Source: Marinobacter sp. Arc7-DN-1
GTDB lineage: Bacteria; Pseudomonadota; Gammaproteobacteria; Pseudomonadales; Oleiphilaceae
DNA: 64,000 nucleotides
Assembly: GCF_003441595.1 (NCBI RefSeq)
Contig: NZ_CP031848.1
Coordinates: 1 to 64,000, forward strand
Direction: 5' to 3'
The translations under genes and the position numbers were made by a program. The notes under the pieces were generated by a model that was given only the letters and a program-made list of their open reading frames with translations, was not told where the DNA came from and searched no databases. Shown piece after piece: positions 61,949 to 64,000 of this stretch; within the stretch, counting starts at the first letter, position 1; each line of letters begins with the position of its first letter.

Positions 61949-64000
61949 TTGTCCAAATCTGTCTTTTTCGTAACCTGCCCGAAAGGCGTGGAATACCTTC
62001 TGGCGGACGAGCTCAACACGTTCGGGCTGGACACCGTGCGCCATGCACCGGCCGGCGTCTGGGTGGAAGGTCCCCTGGAGAGCGGTTACCGGGCCTGTCT
62101 CTGGTCGCGCCTGGCCAACCGGGTGATCCTTCACATAGATGAAGTTGGTGCCACCAGTGGCGATGAGCTCTATGACGGCGTGGTGCACATGGACTGGCAG
62201 CAGCACATTCCGGTACAGGGCAGTTTTCGGGTTACCTTCCTGGGGCAGAACGATGCCATCCGCAACACCCAGTATGGCGCCCAGCGAGTCAAGGACGGCA
62301 TTGTTGACCGGTTCCAGGCCAATGGTGGCCCACGGCCCTCGGTGGATGCCAAAAATCCTGATGTAACTGTATCGGCCCGCCTTAACCGGGGTCGGTTGGC
62401 GCTCGGCATCGACCTCAGCGGTCACAGTCTGCACATGCGGGGGTATCGGACCGACAAAGGCATTGCGCCGCTGAAGGAAAATCTCGCAGCGGCTCTGCTG
62501 ATACGAGCAGGCTGGCCAGAGATCGCCGCCGCCGGTGACTTCGTAGACCCCATGTGCGGCTCCGGCACGTTGGTGATTGAAGCCGCCATGATGGCGCTTG
62601 ATATGGCTCCGGGTCGGAAGCAGGAACGGTTCGGGTTTGAGCATTGGCCGGGCCATCAGCCTGATCTCTGGCTGTCTCTCCGGCAGGAAGCGGAGCGTCG
62701 TGCCCACGAAGGCAAGCAGGGCCGCATTCCCAGGCTGGCCGGGTTTGATCAGGACAGCCGGGTGATTGAGGCAGCCTGGAAAAACATTCAACGGGCAGGG
62801 CTGGAGGGCGTTGTGCACATTGAAACCTGCCCTGTGGATGCCCTGCAACTGGAAGCTGAGTGGTCGGAACAGGGACTGGTGTTGACCAATCCCCCTTACG
62901 GCGAGCGTCTGAGTGAGCGCAAGGAACTGGGAGCCCTCTATCGGGCTCTGGGCAACACAGTGAAACGGACCGTGCCCGGCTGGCGTCTCGGCGTGTTTAC
63001 GGGTGTGCCGGAGTTCGGTAAGTCCATTGGTCTGCGTAGTTACAAGCAGTATCGGTTGTTCAACGGGAAGTTGCCGGCTCAGTTGCTGTTGTTTCAGGTG
63101 GATGAGGTCAGCGCCATGACCCCGAGGGAGCCCAACGTTCCCGGAGAGGTCACGCCTCGTATTGCCAGCGAGGAGCGCGCCGCTATGCTGCGCAACCGGT
63201 TGAAGAAGAACATGAGGACCATCGGCCAGTGGGCGAGAAAGCAGGGCATTGGCTGCTACCGGTTATACGATGCGGATATGCCGGAGTTTGCCCTGGCTAT
63301 CGATGTCTATGAGGGGCGGGTACACGTTCAGGAGTATGCGGCGCCAAAGTCGGTAGACGAGCGCTCAGCCCGTGAACGCCTGGCGGAAGCCCTTGCGGTG
63401 ATCCCGGAGGCTCTGGATATTGAGCGTGAGAACATGGTGTGTAAGCAGCGCCAGCGTCAGACAGGTACTAATCAGTACGAGAAGCAGGCGGCCAGCGGTG
63501 AGTTTTTCAAGGTGCACGAGTACGGCTGTGTACTTAAGGTGAACCTGAAGGACTATCTGGATACCGGGCTGTTTTTGGATCACCGGCCTGTGCGTCACTG
63601 GATTCAGCAGCATGCGGTTAACAAACGGTTCCTGAATCTGTTCTGTTACACCGGTGCAGCGACAGTGCATGCGGCGGTGGGTGGCGCGAGCCGTTCGCTA
63701 AGCCTGGATATGTCGAAGACTTATGTCAGCTGGGCTGAGGACAATCTGGCCCTGAATCGCGCCGATCCGAAGAAGCACCGGGTAGAGCAGGCTGACTGCC
63801 TGGCCTGGCTGGCGGAGCGGCCATCTGCAGACCAGCGGTTTGATCTGATCTTCATGGACCCTCCGACTTTTTCGAATTCAGCCAGGATGGCGGGGGTACT
63901 GGATATCCAGAAGGATCACCCGAGGCTGGTCAGGCAGGCCATGGCGCGGCTGAGTTCCGATGGGTTGCTGATTTTTTCCAACAATTTCCGGCGGTTCAGG
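61949..64000 (+). CDS. 23S rRNA m2G2445/m7G2069 methyltransferase RlmL (RlmKL), 3' end cut
   Basis: The first 684 residues of the fused enzyme are in view. A THUMP domain comes first (VFFVTCPKGVEYLLADELNT, ~4-150), then the RlmL methyltransferase with DPMCGSGTLVIEAA and the catalytic LTNPPYGERL, then the RlmK domain with NLFCYTGAATVHA and FMDPPTFSNSA. TTG 61949 is preferred because CCAGGAG lies six bases before it; ATG 61931 is in frame but has no ribosome-binding site. The window ends inside RlmK. Confidence 0.95.
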   Translation, partial: MSKSVFFVTCPKGVEYLLADELNTFGLDTVRHAPAGVWVEGPLESGYRACLWSRLANRVILHIDEVGATSGDELYDGVVHMDWQQHIPVQGSFRVTFLGQNDAIRNTQYGAQRVKDGIVDRFQANGGPRPSVDAKNPDVTVSARLNRGRLALGIDLSGHSLHMRGYRTDKGIAPLKENLAAALLIRAGWPEIAAAGDFVDPMCGSGTLVIEAAMMALDMAPGRKQERFGFEHWPGHQPDLWLSLRQEAERRAHEGKQGRIPRLAGFDQDSRVIEAAWKNIQRAGLEGVVHIETCPVDALQLEAEWSEQGLVLTNPPYGERLSERKELGALYRALGNTVKRTVPGWRLGVFTGVPEFGKSIGLRSYKQYRLFNGKLPAQLLLFQVDEVSAMTPREPNVPGEVTPRIASEERAAMLRNRLKKNMRTIGQWARKQGIGCYRLYDADMPEFALAIDVYEGRVHVQEYAAPKSVDERSARERLAEALAVIPEALDIERENMVCKQRQRQTGTNQYEKQAASGEFFKVHEYGCVLKVNLKDYLDTGLFLDHRPVRHWIQQHAVNKRFLNLFCYTGAATVHAAVGGASRSLSLDMSKTYVSWAEDNLALNRADPKKHRVEQADCLAWLAERPSADQRFDLIFMDPPTFSNSARMAGVLDIQKDHPRLVRQAMARLSSDGLLIFSNNFRRFR

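Overview
The window joins two very different regions of what looks like a marine gammaproteobacterium, most probably Marinobacter. That guess rests on the gene order gyrA-serC-pheA-hisC-tyrA/aroA-cmk-rpsA-ihfB-lapA-lapB-pyrF and on general protein character; no database was searched.

Positions 1 to about 23,300 are a chromosomal integron cassette array without an integron integrase in view. attC-like sites (R'' box near ..TAAC or ..CAAC, R' box GTTRRRY-like) separate small cassettes read mostly left to right, so an intI/attI platform would lie left of position 1. The array is loaded with mobile DNA. An IS91-family element (1.6 kb) occurs three times in direct orientation. It separates two near-identical copies of a cassette block, giving a tandem repeat of about 4.83 kb (1-4831, 4832-9666, then a partial third unit to 10436). 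The two blocks differ by many single-base indels that break opposite genes in each copy, which looks like unpolished assembly consensus. Five different group IIC-attC introns or remnants (one present twice) lie in attC sites; wherever an exon boundary is preserved, it sits between the T residues of the GTT core. A separate group II intron with an almost complete reverse transcriptase interrupts another cassette. A second IS91-family element with its own tyrosine recombinase has inserted at GAAC and truncated a toxin gene.

Between 13.8 and 23.2 kb lie eight toxin-antitoxin modules (hicAB; parDE; two addiction-module/RelE-ParE pairs; two brnTA pairs; vapBC; one toxin/CopG-antitoxin pair), four on each strand. 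Several have clear palindromic or direct-repeat operators. The other cassettes encode small unrecognised proteins, including a secreted NPY-repeat protein and small membrane proteins.

From about 23.6 kb the sequence is ordinary chromosome: a 5'-truncated PfkB sugar kinase, a DUF748/AsmA-like envelope protein, and the AmmeMemoRadiSam genes (amrS divergent from amrB-amrA). A Lon-like protease overlaps amrA and is followed by a Usp-like protein and a ZIP transporter. Then come an FtsH-like protease with a YkoF-like protein, ggt, purU, and the gyrA-to-pyrF block that couples aromatic amino acid synthesis, replication, translation and LPS-assembly genes. The right end carries repeats, tRNA-Asn, a class I aminotransferase, uvrB, a divergent GNAT/C39-peptidase and RLAN/RimK ATP-grasp pair, a CDF transporter, pyrD, rmf and rlmL (cut by the window edge).
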